Assembly: GCA_949361645.1 (NCBI GenBank)
Contig: OX442429.1
Span: 1,363,728-1,427,727, forward strand
Source: Spongilla lacustris
Lineage: Eukaryota > Porifera > Demospongiae > Spongillida > Spongillidae
DNA: 64,000 nucleotides
Direction: 5' to 3'
Under the pieces are notes generated by a model that worked only from the letters and a program-made list of their open reading frames with translations, ran no database searches and was not told the origin of the DNA. Positions 36,370-48,370 of the stretch are shown here, in pieces; within the stretch, counting starts at the first letter, position 1, and every line of letters starts with the position of its first letter. A program made the translations under genes and the position numbers.

Positions 36370-38860
36370 TTTGTCCAGGAATTTTACATAATATTGTTGT
36401 GAATATATAATAATGAACCCGATTGGATTGCACTCCCCGTTTCAGCAGAACAAATCTTGGTATAGGCTTAATTATCACCCAAACGCCATAGTAGGGCCCT
36501 GGGTTAGCATTTGGTCTATCGATTATGCATAAATCATTGATAATTAAATTTTAAACCGGAAATTGCCGGTTATTTTAAAACGAACAACCTTAACCGACCA
36601 GTTATTTTTTACATGTATGTATACATATGTATGGGTGTGTATATAAGTATATACGTGTGTACATATGTATGTGTGTTGTCACACACATACATATGTACAC
36701 ACATACATTCTTATATACACACATAAGTGCATACTTATATACACACACATACATACGTATACACATACACGCACGCACACACACACACACACACTCACAC
36801 ACACACACACACCTGATACATTAATCAGGTACCTAACCTCAATATTCATCCAATATTCATCCAATACATGTCTATGTACATGTCCATTCCTTACTGACCT
36901 AATATCATGATACAAACTCAAACAACCATTCCTTTCATTACTACATGTAAAACCAATCTGACATCCTAGTGAGTATAGTGTGCTGGGTAGGGGTTAATTA
37001 AATATGTCCACTTATCCATATATATATGTTACCTTATGGTATCTGTGTTAGAAATACATATGCATACACCTTTAATCACTTCCTGATCATATTTATTTAC
37101 CTTGACACCACCAACAAACAGAAATGTTTGTTTAACAATAGACAATGTGTTTAGTACATCTTATACAGTGACCTTTATCGCATTGATTTGCTACAACTAT
37201 TATTTATTGCAAGAGAACAGAACACATTAGCAATAAACATTCTGCGGACAAGGTAGCAATTAAAAGAGTACTAATTCGAAATCAGGATTCCATGGTGATT
37301 TTTCATTATGTTATTACACACAATACATCTGGCTCCATTAAAGTTTTCTGAGCTGAGAACTACACTGCTCTTTAGACTTCTGACACAGTTTGAATATAAT
37401 GCTTCATAATCATTCAAGTCAGAAATGCCAGTTTGTCCAGATCAATTCATGAAGGTTCAAGCTGGAACCTTTCTTCTCACCATGTAAAACGCAACCACAT
37501 AATTATATATATATACCCAACCCTAATTTTGTGCAATGAAATTGACCAGTTCTCCAAACTGAGCTAAGGATCTGAGAAATTTGCCCACAGGCTGATATCG
37601 TCTGTAGAGTAACTGCTGCTCTACATGTGGGATGTCACAGACGAAAGCCACCTCATTATAATTTCATGCCTGTATTCAAACAATCTGGAATCCATACTCT
37701 TAAGTTGTTATTTAAGCTAATACTGGCCATCATGGCTCTTTACATTTCACATCTCATTATAGAAGTAAATGTCGAGATGGCATCACAATGGTCCCATGGA
37801 GGTGTGGTAGCCTAACATTCTGGAACACTGAATGCTATAACACCCTGGCCTATGCTTATCACATCTTACACATTCTTGCCACTCAGAATAATGATGCCCA
37901 GGCTACAGTGATGGCAAAAGTTTCTGCCACCATGTGCACTATCACGCAGTGCCTGTACATATGATGATTCAGCCTCCATACAATAAAGACCCTTCCCATT
38001 GTCATGTAATCTATGTTTAATTAACTATTGTACATCTTACTACATGTACAAGCTTGGCCACATAATTCTCCATTGTGCATCATATCATTTTGCTGTGGTG
38101 TTTATTATTATTAGTTCATTGGGGGCTCACACCTACTATAAGGATAGCATGAAATATCCTGGGGTTTTTTTTTTTTTTTAATGTCATTGTGTCAATAATA
38201 CCTTGCCATTTTGTAGTACAGCATATAGACCTTCAAAGTTACTACAAACTATACATGCATGTGTTCCTTCTGCTATAAAGTGACAGACCTTGGCTTAGTG
38301 CAGGTGACAACAAGCATAGATGCCACTTCATAGCTGTTTGCTCCTAAAACATTATGCCTTTAAGTTGCTATTCACTGACATGCAGAGAAACAGTATGTAC
38401 ATGCATATGCATATGCGTGCACAAGGGCAGAATTGAGTAGCTCTTAATCCAAGGCATGATGAGGAGTGTCAGATTGTGTTTAAAACCTATTACATAAGGC
38501 ATACTTTTCTGGTTCCTAGCAAGGAGACAAGATAAGTCTCTGGTTAACATTACAATCAAACTTGTATGTTCCAACGTTAAGAGTATGTGTTTAGAAATCA
38601 GTTCTGAACGACTTTCTACCTTGGTCATGACTGTGTATTGCATCTGTCACACTCACAAAGAAGAGGTGGGGCTGGGGAGGTATATGGCATCTGTTATACT
38701 ACATTCTATTAATATAATTATCCAATATGAAGTAATTCATTTAATTGAGGAGAGTTGCATAAGACCTATACATGCAGTAAACATGTTCAGCTTGGTCTGT
38801 CTGATGTTGGTTAGTCTTAGTCTGGCCTGTCTAGCCTTCATTCTTGCTTTAAACGTCGCT
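36370..38860. other. Intergenic with repeats
   Basis: 36610-36815 is low complexity TACATATGTATG/CA repeats with local palindromes. 36835-36960 matches 27250-27350. 37530-37770 is the second copy of repeat family 6. A T-run lies at 38166-38179. No recognisable gene in the rest. Confidence 0.5.
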
Positions 38861-38871
38861 CTCATTTTTCA

Positions 38872-39486
38872 GGCAGGAGGGGGAGGGAAAGACAGGCTGG
38901 AGGGAGGAGGGGGAAGAGAGGCAGGAGGGGGTAGAGAGGCAGGAGGGGGAAGAGGGGCAGGAGGGGGAAGAGAGGCAGGAGGGGAAAGAGAGGCAGGAGG
39001 GGGAAGAGAGGCAGGAGGGGAAAGAGAGGCAGGAGGGGGAAGAGAGGCAGGAGGGGGAAGAGAGGCAGGAGGGGGAAGAGAGGCAGGAGGGGAAGAGAGG
39101 CAGGAGGGGGAAGAGAGGCAGGAGGGGGAAGAGAGGCAGGAGGGGAAGAGAGGCAGGAGGGGGAAGAGAGGCAGGAGGGGGGAGAGAGGCAGGAGGGGGA
39201 AGAGAGGCAGGAGGGGGAAGAGAGGCAGGAGGGGGAAGAGAGGCAGGAGGGGGAAGAGAGGCAGGAGGGGGAAGAGAGGCAGGAGGGGGAAGAGAGGCAG
39301 GAGGGGGAAGAGAGGCAGGAGGGGGAAGAGAGGCAGGAGGGGGAAGAGAGGCAGGAGGGGGAAGAGAGGCAGGAGGGGGAAGAGAGGTAGGAGGGGGAAG
39401 AGAGGCAGGAGGGGGAAGAGAGGCAGGAGGGGGAAGAGAGGCAGGAGGGGGAAGAGAGGCAGTAGGGGGAAGAGAAGCAGGAGGGT
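38872..39486. repeat. 18-bp purine minisatellite, copy b
   Basis: About 34 units of GGCAGGAGGGGGAAGAGA with a few one-base deletions that shift frames (for example around 39090-39150). It is the longer partner of 25750-26013, with homologous right flank. Open frames on both strands through it are not genes. Confidence 0.97.
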
Positions 39487-39774
39487 TGAATGCCTTAATA
39501 ATTTTATCCAGCTGTACTTGAACATTTTTACTGGCTGCAAGAACTTTTATTGGCATGGAACAGAACAAATTGTACCATTTCACACCTTGCCCCTTGATTG
39601 AACTACTATTGATTTACATGTATGGAGTAAGGCTGTATGTGAAGTAGCTATGGACATTGATTTTGATTTAATTTAATTGTGTACATACATACACATACAT
39701 ATGCAAAAATGCAAGTAGTAGCATGACTTGTAAATGCACTTACAAACTGCCTAAATCTAAGGAAAGGGATATAA

Positions 39775-40165
39775 GATGTTAGGTCAACAGTACTAAGTTG
39801 ACTGAGTACGAAAAACTGTAATGGTCAACATATCCTGGGGTAAGTGGTTCCATATAGGTATCACATATTCAGTGAATAAATGTGCTCAAAATGCATGATG
39901 GGGTAGATGTTTGGATTGCAGAATACAAGAATGACCTCGAATTGAATATGGCCTGACCGGTTTGGTGAAGAAACTGTCAATGGTAAGAACTAAATTCTTG
40001 TAACACATGATAAGATCATAGAAGTCTCTCTTGTACTCTAAGGACTGTACTCCCAAGTTTGCAAAGTGGTCACCATAGTCCATATATGGTATACCAGGAC
40101 GTTTCAATATGGCTCTAGTGAAAAATCGCTGAACCTGTTCAATGCACATGACCCTCCCTATCATG
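39775..40165 (-). pseudogene. LINE reverse-transcriptase C-terminal fragment
   Basis: The minus strand encodes MIGRVMCIEQVQRFFTRAIL, then IPYMDYGDHFANLGVQSLEYKRDFYDLI, and after the stop at 39886 TEYVIPIWNHLPQDML. These match the EKVQRRFTR...YEDRL..L.L.SLEYRR..DL and FS.R...WN.LP blocks at the end of jockey/CR1-type non-LTR retrotransposon ORF2. The stop and the lack of the polymerase core show a dead 5'-truncated copy. The homologous fragment is at 26330-26665. Confidence 0.75.
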
Positions 40166-40585
40166 CAACGATGTAGGGATGGTCATCTCCATGCGGTCAG
40201 CTTGTGTGTGTGTGTGGGGGGGGGGGGAGGGAGAAAGTGAATTGAATTTTGAGTCCAAGGTGTCTGTAACAGCCACGTTATCTTACGTGATGACAACCAA
40301 AAGTGTCAGTTGGATTTGACATATATAAGGAGTGGTAGAGAGAGGGAGGATCAACTTAATATATCAGAGAATGCTACTGCATTGTTATACATATACAAAG
40401 GCATTTACTAGTCCATATAGCTAGATGTACTAAATACGTAGACATTGTCTATTGCTAAACAAGAATCCATGATATACCACATACATAGTGATGAGTGATC
40501 AACTTGACAATTGTAGCGTTTTCATTAAGGCATCGTTGCAGTTAAGGCAATTGGGCGGCTGAATGAATTCATGGCAGCACATGTG
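40166..40585. repeat. Dispersed repeat family 4, second copy
   Basis: Matches 26670-27060 (GTCAGCTTGTGTGTGTGTG and a G-run, then GAGTCCAAGGTGTCTGTAAC). Similarity ends shortly before the N gap. Confidence 0.7.
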
Positions 40586-40785
40586 NNNNNNNNNNNNNNN
40601 NNNNNNNNNNNNNNNNNNNNNNNNNNNNNNNNNNNNNNNNNNNNNNNNNNNNNNNNNNNNNNNNNNNNNNNNNNNNNNNNNNNNNNNNNNNNNNNNNNNN
40701 NNNNNNNNNNNNNNNNNNNNNNNNNNNNNNNNNNNNNNNNNNNNNNNNNNNNNNNNNNNNNNNNNNNNNNNNNNNNNNNNNNNNN
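40586..40785. other. Assembly gap of 200 N
   Basis: Exactly 200 undetermined bases. A fixed round size suggests a scaffolding join of unknown true length rather than a measured gap. Confidence 0.99.
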
Positions 40786-40953
40786 AATTAATTATTCATA
40801 AGTGGGTGTGGTAATACGAAGCTGTCAGTTGCGGGGTGGCCAGGTGGGACCTGGTACCCAGGCCCTACCTGCGGGCCTAAAGCACGGGGGCACCAAACGC
40901 TGCCATAATTCCATGCATGCGCGTCATGCATGGAGGCAATCCCGTGTAAGCGT

Positions 40954-41001
40954 ATGACGTAATTAAGACAACCAGCCTAATATCTGTCTTAATTACGTCA
41001 T
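40954..41001. repeat. Perfect 17-bp hairpin
   Basis: 40954-40970 (ATGACGTAATTAAGACA) and 40985-41001 are exact reverse complements with a 14-base loop. No element boundaries or genes were identified around it. Confidence 0.9.
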
Positions 41002-41330
41002 GGCTCGCGAGACTTTTGAGCGGTTTGGTCTTATAAGACAGTTTCAAACAGTGCAAGATGTGATTTGTTGGTGCTATCCATGCAGTGAAGAATCGGATTG
41101 AGGATTCGATGATGCATGTAGAGCAGCGACTTTGTTCGTTCGCATTTTTGTTGACCAAGTAAACTAAACGGATCGACCAGCGATAGTTTGCCGGTGACTA
41201 TGGGAGGGAGGCGCTATAATATTATTATTTAGGGGTAGGCCCCCCCCCCTCCCCCCAAATAGCCATGGCCGCGCCACTTGTAACCAAACCGTATTCCGCG
41301 ATGCTTTAACTTTACACAATTCCATTGTAG

Positions 41331-41461
41331 TTAACTCTTTGGGTGCCAGACATCTTCAAGAGCTAGCGGCAGAATGGAGTTATTATTGTACATCCATTTC
41401 TGCTATTATGGACATTGAGCTGTGATATATATAAATATGCCCTTGGCACCCAAAGGGTTAA
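41331..41461. mobile_element. piggyBac-like MITE, 131 bp including TTAA
   Basis: Starts TTAACTCTTTGGGTGCCA and ends TGGCACCCAAAGGGTTAA, giving ~18-bp inverted repeats with one mismatch inside TTAA target sites. TTAA duplication with a CCCTTTGGG-type terminus is the piggyBac signature. The interior is too short for any gene. Confidence 0.8.
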
Positions 41462-42294
41462 AAGATTTTCACATGTATACGCATAGACTAATAGTATGGC
41501 ATATATAGTATATGAGAACGTTAATTGTACGTTTGTGCATAGATATACACAGCACAATTGGGGTTGCCAAAACATTTCTTCGACGTACGATTTCATGACA
41601 ACAGTTAAGATGGAGATTAGAAGAGTATACATGTATATGTATAGGTGTTTGCATGCATTTTCGATTTCCTGCTTTCAATATCCTTGGTGCAGCATTGCCG
41701 TATATAGAGCCTTTTACGTGTCTCTGCTACACGTTTGCTGCCTGCGGCAATGTATGTAGTAGCCCTAAAGAACCTTGCTGTACATTTGTGGCATCAATCA
41801 CTTCTGAATATGAGAAAATATCCGCGAAAAGGGACGTAATGCATGTTATTTTTATTTGATATTATGCGAGATCCCTAGCCTAGGTCCTCTACAACTTCAT
41901 CCTTTCTTATGCACTTGAAATTGGACTGTCCATATTAAATGGTGGTGTAAATTACGCGTACATTCCACTGAATTGCACGCGTCCACTTTGAGGCTCGTTT
42001 CTTTTATATAGGAATTGAGGGCCAGAATCGCTGCCATACCGACGCCTACGTGTATACGCTGGTGATTTAGTTAGGTTCTTTGACTCCTAGGACCACAAAT
42101 TGTCTATAAAAATAACAAACTAAATGCCGATTCCGTTCCGAAAACGGACAGATATAGGTAATCAGCTCCATTCTGTTCGTCGTGATCTTGCTTCTCGCCG
42201 AATCCGTTAACAGATCGATTAATATTCAATATGGGCCCAAAAAGTGAGGGGCTTTGCCCCCAATATCAAAAGTGGGGGGGGGGCTATAGCCCCT

Positions 42295-42336
<42 letters not shown>

Positions 42337-42560
42337 CTTCCTACGCATATGCTTATTGTTAACTACACGCATAGATAATAGAGTATCTATGCTACACGTA
42401 ACTACGTTAACCTCCATGATATTAAATTATTCATGATCAATTATCGCTTGGTTATTAAATGTTGGGGTGAATAGTTATGTTTAACCACAAAGGATATAGT
42501 ACAGGTATATACGTGTACTTACGCTATAAATGTACTTGCTACCACAGACGATTTCATGAG
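41462..42560. other. Intergenic with long C-run
   Basis: No gene recognised. A run of about 37 C at 42299-42335 follows a GGGCTTTGCCCCC hairpin-like segment. Confidence 0.5.
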
Positions 42561-42562
42561 CG

Positions 42563-42784
42563 TTGATCGCAAAACCTTCAAAACTGCCGTATGGGAGGCT
42601 TTGGATGGCACAAAAAAATCAATTGGTTTGTAGCTACATGATAGCTTGCGCAATGTTCCCAAGCAGCCTGTCAGCAGAAATCAATTTCAGAAAATATGAT
42701 CCATTGTTGTGGTGGAGGAATCATGAGCCATACGTCCCTACCATAGCTAAACCAGCAAGCAAGTACTTGTGCATATTTGCTTAG
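42563..42784 (+). pseudogene. hAT transposase dimerisation-domain scrap
   Basis: The frame ends with FRKYDPLLWWRNHEPYVPTI and AKPASKYLCIFA before a stop. This aligns with DPLEWWKIH...FPTIGKLARKYLAI of the hAT transposase at 8.3-10.4 kb. It is a short relic of a different hAT copy; the upstream codons are not recognisable. Confidence 0.65.
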
Positions 42785-44560
42785 GTATCTTCCTTAAGAA
42801 GAAAAGGTTGCGCCCGTGGGGGCGTGAAATCTTGCATGAAATGCAGCATTGGCAAATGTATATTTCTAAGGCAACGGAACTGGTTTAACTGTAACAATAA
42901 ATTATATTCATTGATATACCTAAATGTATACTTATTCTCTGCTTGTTTCTAAATTTTATTTCTGTATATCTTTGTTTACATCCGTACAGGTTTATTTCGC
43001 TAAAGATATATCGCCTTTCGCGATATAAACATTTAATCGCGATATATCGCCTTTCGCTATATATCGCGGCAACACCGGTCTTCTGGAAATGCAGAAATAA
43101 CATACATGCATGTATACTTCGAGCGCATATTATTGGACAAGTGAATGACACCTTAACTGTTAAAAGCATGCATGATGATGAGAATCATGCACCAACCGGT
43201 TACATAACCGGTCATCTGTATTCTGCTGTCACGGGTGTTTCAATCCATTGAATTGGTGGACATTCAGACCTACGCCCCGAAATTTTGAAATGGCAATTAT
43301 CTCACCTAGCAACGGTTGTAATGATATGAACCCGTTGGAATTCGCTGTACAGTTACTGAATGGAACACGTGGTGACCTTTTAGACGAGGTATTGTTGAAG
43401 ATGAAACTGTGCTCTACTGAACAAGGTGTGTTTGGGCATCAAGAAATGTTACGCTCTGGAGAAGTGTCGTTCAAAAGTGGCCTACTTACGCGGAGGTAGG
43501 TTTTCAAAACTAGTTAGTCCCCAACGTGCGCACTTCCAGTTGAGAAACGAATTTTACAAAGGTATTGTACATAGATCGAGCTTTCTTTTTATGGTATTTA
43601 TTTTCTGAGACGCGATTTGTATGCTTCAAAAAGTAACGTGCAAACATTGTCAAGTGTGTGCTGCGCGCATGTATGGAGGGAGTGTAGGCCTACATGTACG
43701 GCATGTACGTGAATACCGGCCCGGTATAAATCCACTATGCTATGAAGCAGCAATGTGTTTTGGCCGGCGTACGTTTTGCTCTCTTTGTGGGTGGTGGCTG
43801 AGCACGGATTGAGTCAGGAGCAATACTTATCAAGCGCTCTTTGACGATACACCGTATTGTAGATTTGTGTTCAGTGCGTTGAAATGCTAATTGAACTGTA
43901 GTTGGTGTTCAGTGCGTTGAATCGCCGGTGAATTGATTCAGCACCTTGTTCACCCAGCATGCCAAATCATAAGTTGTATCTTCTCTCCCACTCAACTGTG
44001 TGCTCCTCTAATAGGTGCATTTTGGGTGAGATATTTTCATTGGCCATGGGGAAATTTGTTCTAAAGTAGTTCAGAGTGGAAACAATAGCGAAAAATAATT
44101 ACATAGTTAATACCCATCCACAGCTATGATGTCATGTTGCTATATCCTAACTCTCTCTCCATATTTCTCATCTGTCAGTTACAAAACATTGGTCATGGAT
44201 GGAGTGGCATGCTCCAAGCCTAGCAAATGCCCCTTCAAATGTGTCTGCAACCTGCTGAGCATCCATGAGGAGAACAAGATACTGCTGGGCCACATTTTGT
44301 ATACACCAATCATCATTCAGTATGTGCCTCACGTGCTGAAGGTGATGACTCAAAGTTCACCGGCTTTGATGCTTAACTTCGGCCTTGACCTTTTGTAATC
44401 CTTACAAGAGTTATTGGCTGGAATGATGGTGAGTAGTTCATGTAATTATTATTGCTGTAGAAAATTAACTTACTCTTCCCCCCCCACCCCCCACCCACCC
44501 ACCCCAGATGGAATCTGCAAAACATTTGGGCTCTGGGCTTTCATTCTTTGAATTTTGAAT
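42785..44560. other. Intergenic, unrecognised open frames
   Basis: 42990-43075 holds alternating GATATATCGCC/GGCGATATATC palindromic words. Open frames at 43248-43499, 43621-43812 and 44126-44398 have no recognised domain. A C-rich stretch lies at 44478-44506. Confidence 0.4.
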
Positions 44561-44571
44561 TACAGATGGTA

Positions 44572-44905
44572 CGTTTACCTCAGTACCACATGGAGGAGAT
44601 GGTGTTGCAAACATGTGAGAGGTACGCTCCTGCTGGAAGGTCTGTTTTACACGAGTTGCATTGAAGCAATACATCACTTAGGAGGGACAAGAAGACGTCA
44701 GGAGCTGCATTTATGCTGGCAGCAGTTAAAGGTGAGTTGTCATGGCAACAGGAACGTGTTGTTTGCCGACAATGTCATTCTGCACAGACAAGACTTTGGC
44801 ACGGTAGCTCTACTGGTCTGTGCAGAATACAAATGCAGAGTGGACACTTTAGATAGTTGATGGCAGAAACTGATTGTGTAGCAGCTGGCTGGACACTGGT
44901 TGAAA
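44572..44905 (-). pseudogene. RING plus second zinc-finger protein fragment
   Basis: Minus-strand translation gives INYLKCPLCICILHRPVELP and CQSLVCAE, then an in-frame TGA (near 44773) where the RING consensus would place another Cys-containing stretch, then CCHDN, and LSLLSDVLLQCNSCKTD with AGAYLSHVC before a stop near 44572. The arrangement (CxxC, C-x4-C, CC, LLSDVL-C-x2-C, H-x2-C) parallels the protein split by the minisatellite at 13.4-14.5 kb. The internal stop and the lack of flanking exons indicate a relic. The class (TRAF-like or RAG1-like RING) is not settled. Confidence 0.55.
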
Positions 44906-45009
44906 TCGAAACTGGTGCAATGTACCCAATATGTGTAAATAATGACTGTAGTGATTCACTTGACATTTGGCAGTATGTTTTGTCACTTTTTTTTCTTCGT
45001 ACCACCTTT

Positions 45010-46190
45010 CACCACACCTCAAAATGCTGGCAAACCTAAATGTGATCATGCCAGTTATAATTTGCTCCTCACTCACTTCACACTTGTCTATAGTATTGGC
45101 TTTCCACTTGCAGGGCACGACCAAACTTTTAAATGGTATTAGCTTTTTCTGCCTCAAAGCATTTAACACCCTCCCCTTAGCTTACACGGTTTGCAGAACG
45201 ACTATGGGTGGATCTCGATATGATCATTGATACCAAAAGCTAGTTTATGCTCCTTTTTGTAAAGTATGGAGTTGTATATGCTTCTTTTTGACTTATTTGC
45301 CACCATCAACCTCCCACCGCACACCCTGCAATGTTTTGTAAGCTAACTGTTATGGAACTCCATCGCAAAGCATATATAAAAACCAATATGTTGATAATTA
45401 TTCATAGATTTCAGCCACGATTTTATATGCCCTAGATATCGCGTCTCGAGATATGACCCAGCTTAAATTGTTTTACAATGCCCCTAGATTCTGTATTTTA
45501 TCGTCACAACTCACCTGGAAGTTCGAGAGCCTCACAAATAGCCCACCAAAAGATGCACTCGTAACGAACTAAGGGGCACGTGATTACTAGAAACGTTGCG
45601 CCGTATGTTGAAATGCTATAAACATGTGAGCAGTTGATTTGGGTTTGTGCTTAGACTAATACTATGCTTGGAATTATCAGTAGAGAGGCGTAGTGAAACT
45701 GGGTTGTAGCGGAAACAGGCCTTGAAAATGTTAGCCCGTTAATGAGCTACCAAAATCATTTTTACGTAAATGTGCAATTGGACATCTAAATATCCGTAAA
45801 TGTCCACTCTGAAACACCCGTGCTGTCTGGTTGTGTAACCGGTCAATCGTTTACGTAACAGTCAAACTCTGCCTGACATCGGGTATCGGGTATATACTGC
45901 ATGCATGTATTCGTATATCGTCTTGCTATGCAAGACCAAGCATTTTGTAGACATGTGGCATGACTATACATGCAACAAAGAAAACAATGCATGGATGCAG
46001 TCATTTTACATGCAGTATGTAAAATACAACGGCTACTCAAGACTCAATCTAGCTGTATAGGCCTACATATGATCGTATATACCGGTATATGCTATATTGC
46101 ATGCATGCTTGCGTGCATATAGTCGTTGCCTCTTGCATGCATTGCATGTTTATTTCTCACATTCGCGCGTTTATCCATGCCGCCGGCATG
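45010..46190. other. Intergenic upstream of the multicopper oxidase
   Basis: No recognisable gene. Rich in TGCATGCA words near 46080-46140. Confidence 0.45.
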
Positions 46191-46192
46191 GC

Positions 46193-46200
46193 TATATAAG
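46193..46200 (+). promoter_or_regulatory. TATA box of the multicopper oxidase gene
   Basis: TATATAAG, 30 bp upstream of TCATTTCC and 38 bp upstream of the first ATG (46231). This would give a very short 5' leader. A second AT-rich TATAAAATA lies at 46209. Confidence 0.45.
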
Positions 46201-46230
46201 TCGCTTAATATAAAATAGCGTGTCATTTCC

Positions 46231-48370
46231 ATGCAGCTCAGTCTCGCGCGCCCGGGAATCATTATACTGATGCACTAGTATTGAGTCCTGCAAGTCCTGA
46301 AGTGGTCCACTACGTCCCTTGCAACTACAGCACGGCTTCCTGTCGCTGCGACCAGGCAGCAGACGCCTGCGAATTCGACTTCGAGATATTCAACCTCCAG
46401 ACGTTCACGAAGTACGCACTGAAAGATGGCAATGTTGATGACATGAGCGGATTTATTCACTACATCAACGAAAGCGGGCAGTTGGTTTCCTACGACGGAG
46501 GAGTGTACGAGGACGGGTACACAGAGGCGGCTACAGTCGATGGAAAGTCGTACAGGACATATATTTCCATCAACGGTCGAATCCCGGGACCGACACTCAT
46601 TGTAACGGAAAATCAATCAGTTATTGTCAACGTCAAAAACAGTATGAGAAACCAGGACATTGTAATTCACTGGCACGGAATGCTGCAAAGAAATACTCCG
46701 TGGATGGACGGAGCTCCATATATCACCCAGTGTCCCATTACGACCAATGCAATATTCCGGTACATCTTCAAAGCCGATCGGGCTGGAACATTCTGGTCCA
46801 CAGCCACGTGGATGCACAGAGAGGTGACGGGGCACAAGGATCCCTCATCATACTTGGAAAAAACGTGGAGCCAACGTACCTCGACCTGCCGGAACAGCAC
46901 ACAATAAATCTACAGGATTGGTGGCCTCAGTCGTTTATAGATGTGTTCATAGTTCAACACTCCGTGCAAAAAACCTACTATCCAACATCCATTGGAGAAC
47001 TGCCCATACCAAATCGCGATGTCTACACAGCAACTATGCTACAAGACGGTTCTACTCATGGAAATATTCCCTATTTCTCGGGCCTAATAAACGGAAAAGG
47101 GAGGCATCGCGATGTGCCGTACAACAAGTCGAATTTGGCTACCTTCAGAGTAGACTACGGCCAAAGGTATCGCTTTAGACTAATAGGAGAACAGATGCTC
47201 TACGCCTACAAGGTCTCTGTCGATCAGCATAAGCTAACTGTGATTGCGACGGACGGTGAAGACATTGAACCCATTGCTGAAGTCGATTACATCATCATAT
47301 ATTCTGGAGAGAGGTATGACTTTATATTGAATGCCGATCAGGACCCTTTGAAATACTATTGGATTAGAGCCGAAACGCTAGAAGTCAACACTACTGGCGA
47401 TGGCCCCCCATTCCGTTCTCTGGGGAATATGGTGGAAGCTGTTTTGTACTACTCGAATACGAACGAACCACGCCCAACTGACTATGCCACCATTAACAGC
47501 GCTCAACCTTCCTGTACCACTTGCACTCCCTGTGTTGCTGTCAACTGTCCTTTTAAATCCTTTCATCCATCATACCACACCAAATGCATTAACATCGGCA
47601 GTTTCAAACAGTTGAAACCAACTCCCAGGAGTGACCTTCCTTCAGACAGACCCTCTTACGGGCAGGAGTACTTTTTAAATTTTGGTTATTCTGGAACACC
47701 AGACCACCAGCTACCTGACAACATCAATGGAAGGATATTCAAATCACCGCCAGCCCCTCTGCTAATCGAGACTCAACGTAAAACTCTTGACCTCCCAAGT
47801 CTTATCTGCCCTCTCCAGCCATACACTTGTGCTGATGGTTGCAACTGTCTGCACATGTTATCGATTCCCTACAACAAAACCGTGCGAATGGTCTGGGCTA
47901 ATATTGGAATGGAGACCCACCCAGTACACGTTCATGGACACAGCTTTTTTGTTGTTGCTACGGGCTACGGTGGCTATGACAGTGCAACTGGTTTTGTGAA
48001 CAGCACAAGTCCAGACCTGTCTTGTCGCGAGGACGAAAGTGACAACACTAACTTTGATAAGAAGGAATGCACGACACTGCACTGGAGAAGAGAACACAGG
48101 CCCTCCATTAAAGTGCGATCTCACACACTCCGTAAGGACACTGTGGTCGTCCCCAGTGGAGGATACGTTGTCATCGAATTTCTATCTACAAATCCTGGTT
48201 TCTGGTTTCTCCATTGCCACATAGAGCCTCACATGATGGAGGGGATGGCAATGGTGCTTGATATAGCTGAAGAGTGGCAAAACCCTGCTCCACCAGGGTT
48301 AACAACATGTGGAGATTTTGTTTGGTCGTTGGATGCCTTTTATGAAAAATTAAAGTTTAACAGTTTTTAA
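46231..48370 (+). CDS. Laccase-like multicopper oxidase, intronless, two frameshifts
   Basis: Probably oxidises phenolic or metal substrates with four-electron reduction of oxygen to water; secreted or membrane-facing. All four copper blocks are visible: IHWHGM (about residue 145), HSHVDAQRG (~190), HPVHVHGHSFF (~563), and HCHIEPHMMEGM (~661), which includes the T1 cysteine and an axial methionine. The proposed start ATG 46231 gives MQLSLARPGIIILMH, a secretion-signal-like beginning, but the frame closes at TAG 46276; the oxidase frame is open from 46209, so one base appears missing near 46274. A second missing base follows 46797, where FW-[Tyr]-HSH is expected; the frame then runs to the TAA at 48368-48370. 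Length ~713 residues suits three cupredoxin domains. A Cys-rich insert lies at about residues 430-455. No introns are seen, unlike most animal genes. A recent pseudogene and base-call errors are both possible. Confidence 0.85.

Noticed and set aside
35588..36478. Long open frames of 228 and 296 codons (PPSL or GGRE repeats)
   Set aside because: They are translations of the pure GGGA tract; both strands and all frames are open for trivial reasons. The same applies at 60701-61675.
38585..39601. 338-codon open frame with an apparently hydrophobic start and RRGKRG repeats
   Set aside because: The repetitive part is the 18-bp purine minisatellite, frames change at one-base deletions, and the homologous locus at 25.7 kb does not conserve the start.
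44126..44398. 90-codon forward frame with several cysteines
   Set aside because: No recognised motif, and the neighbouring RING-like evidence is on the opposite strand.
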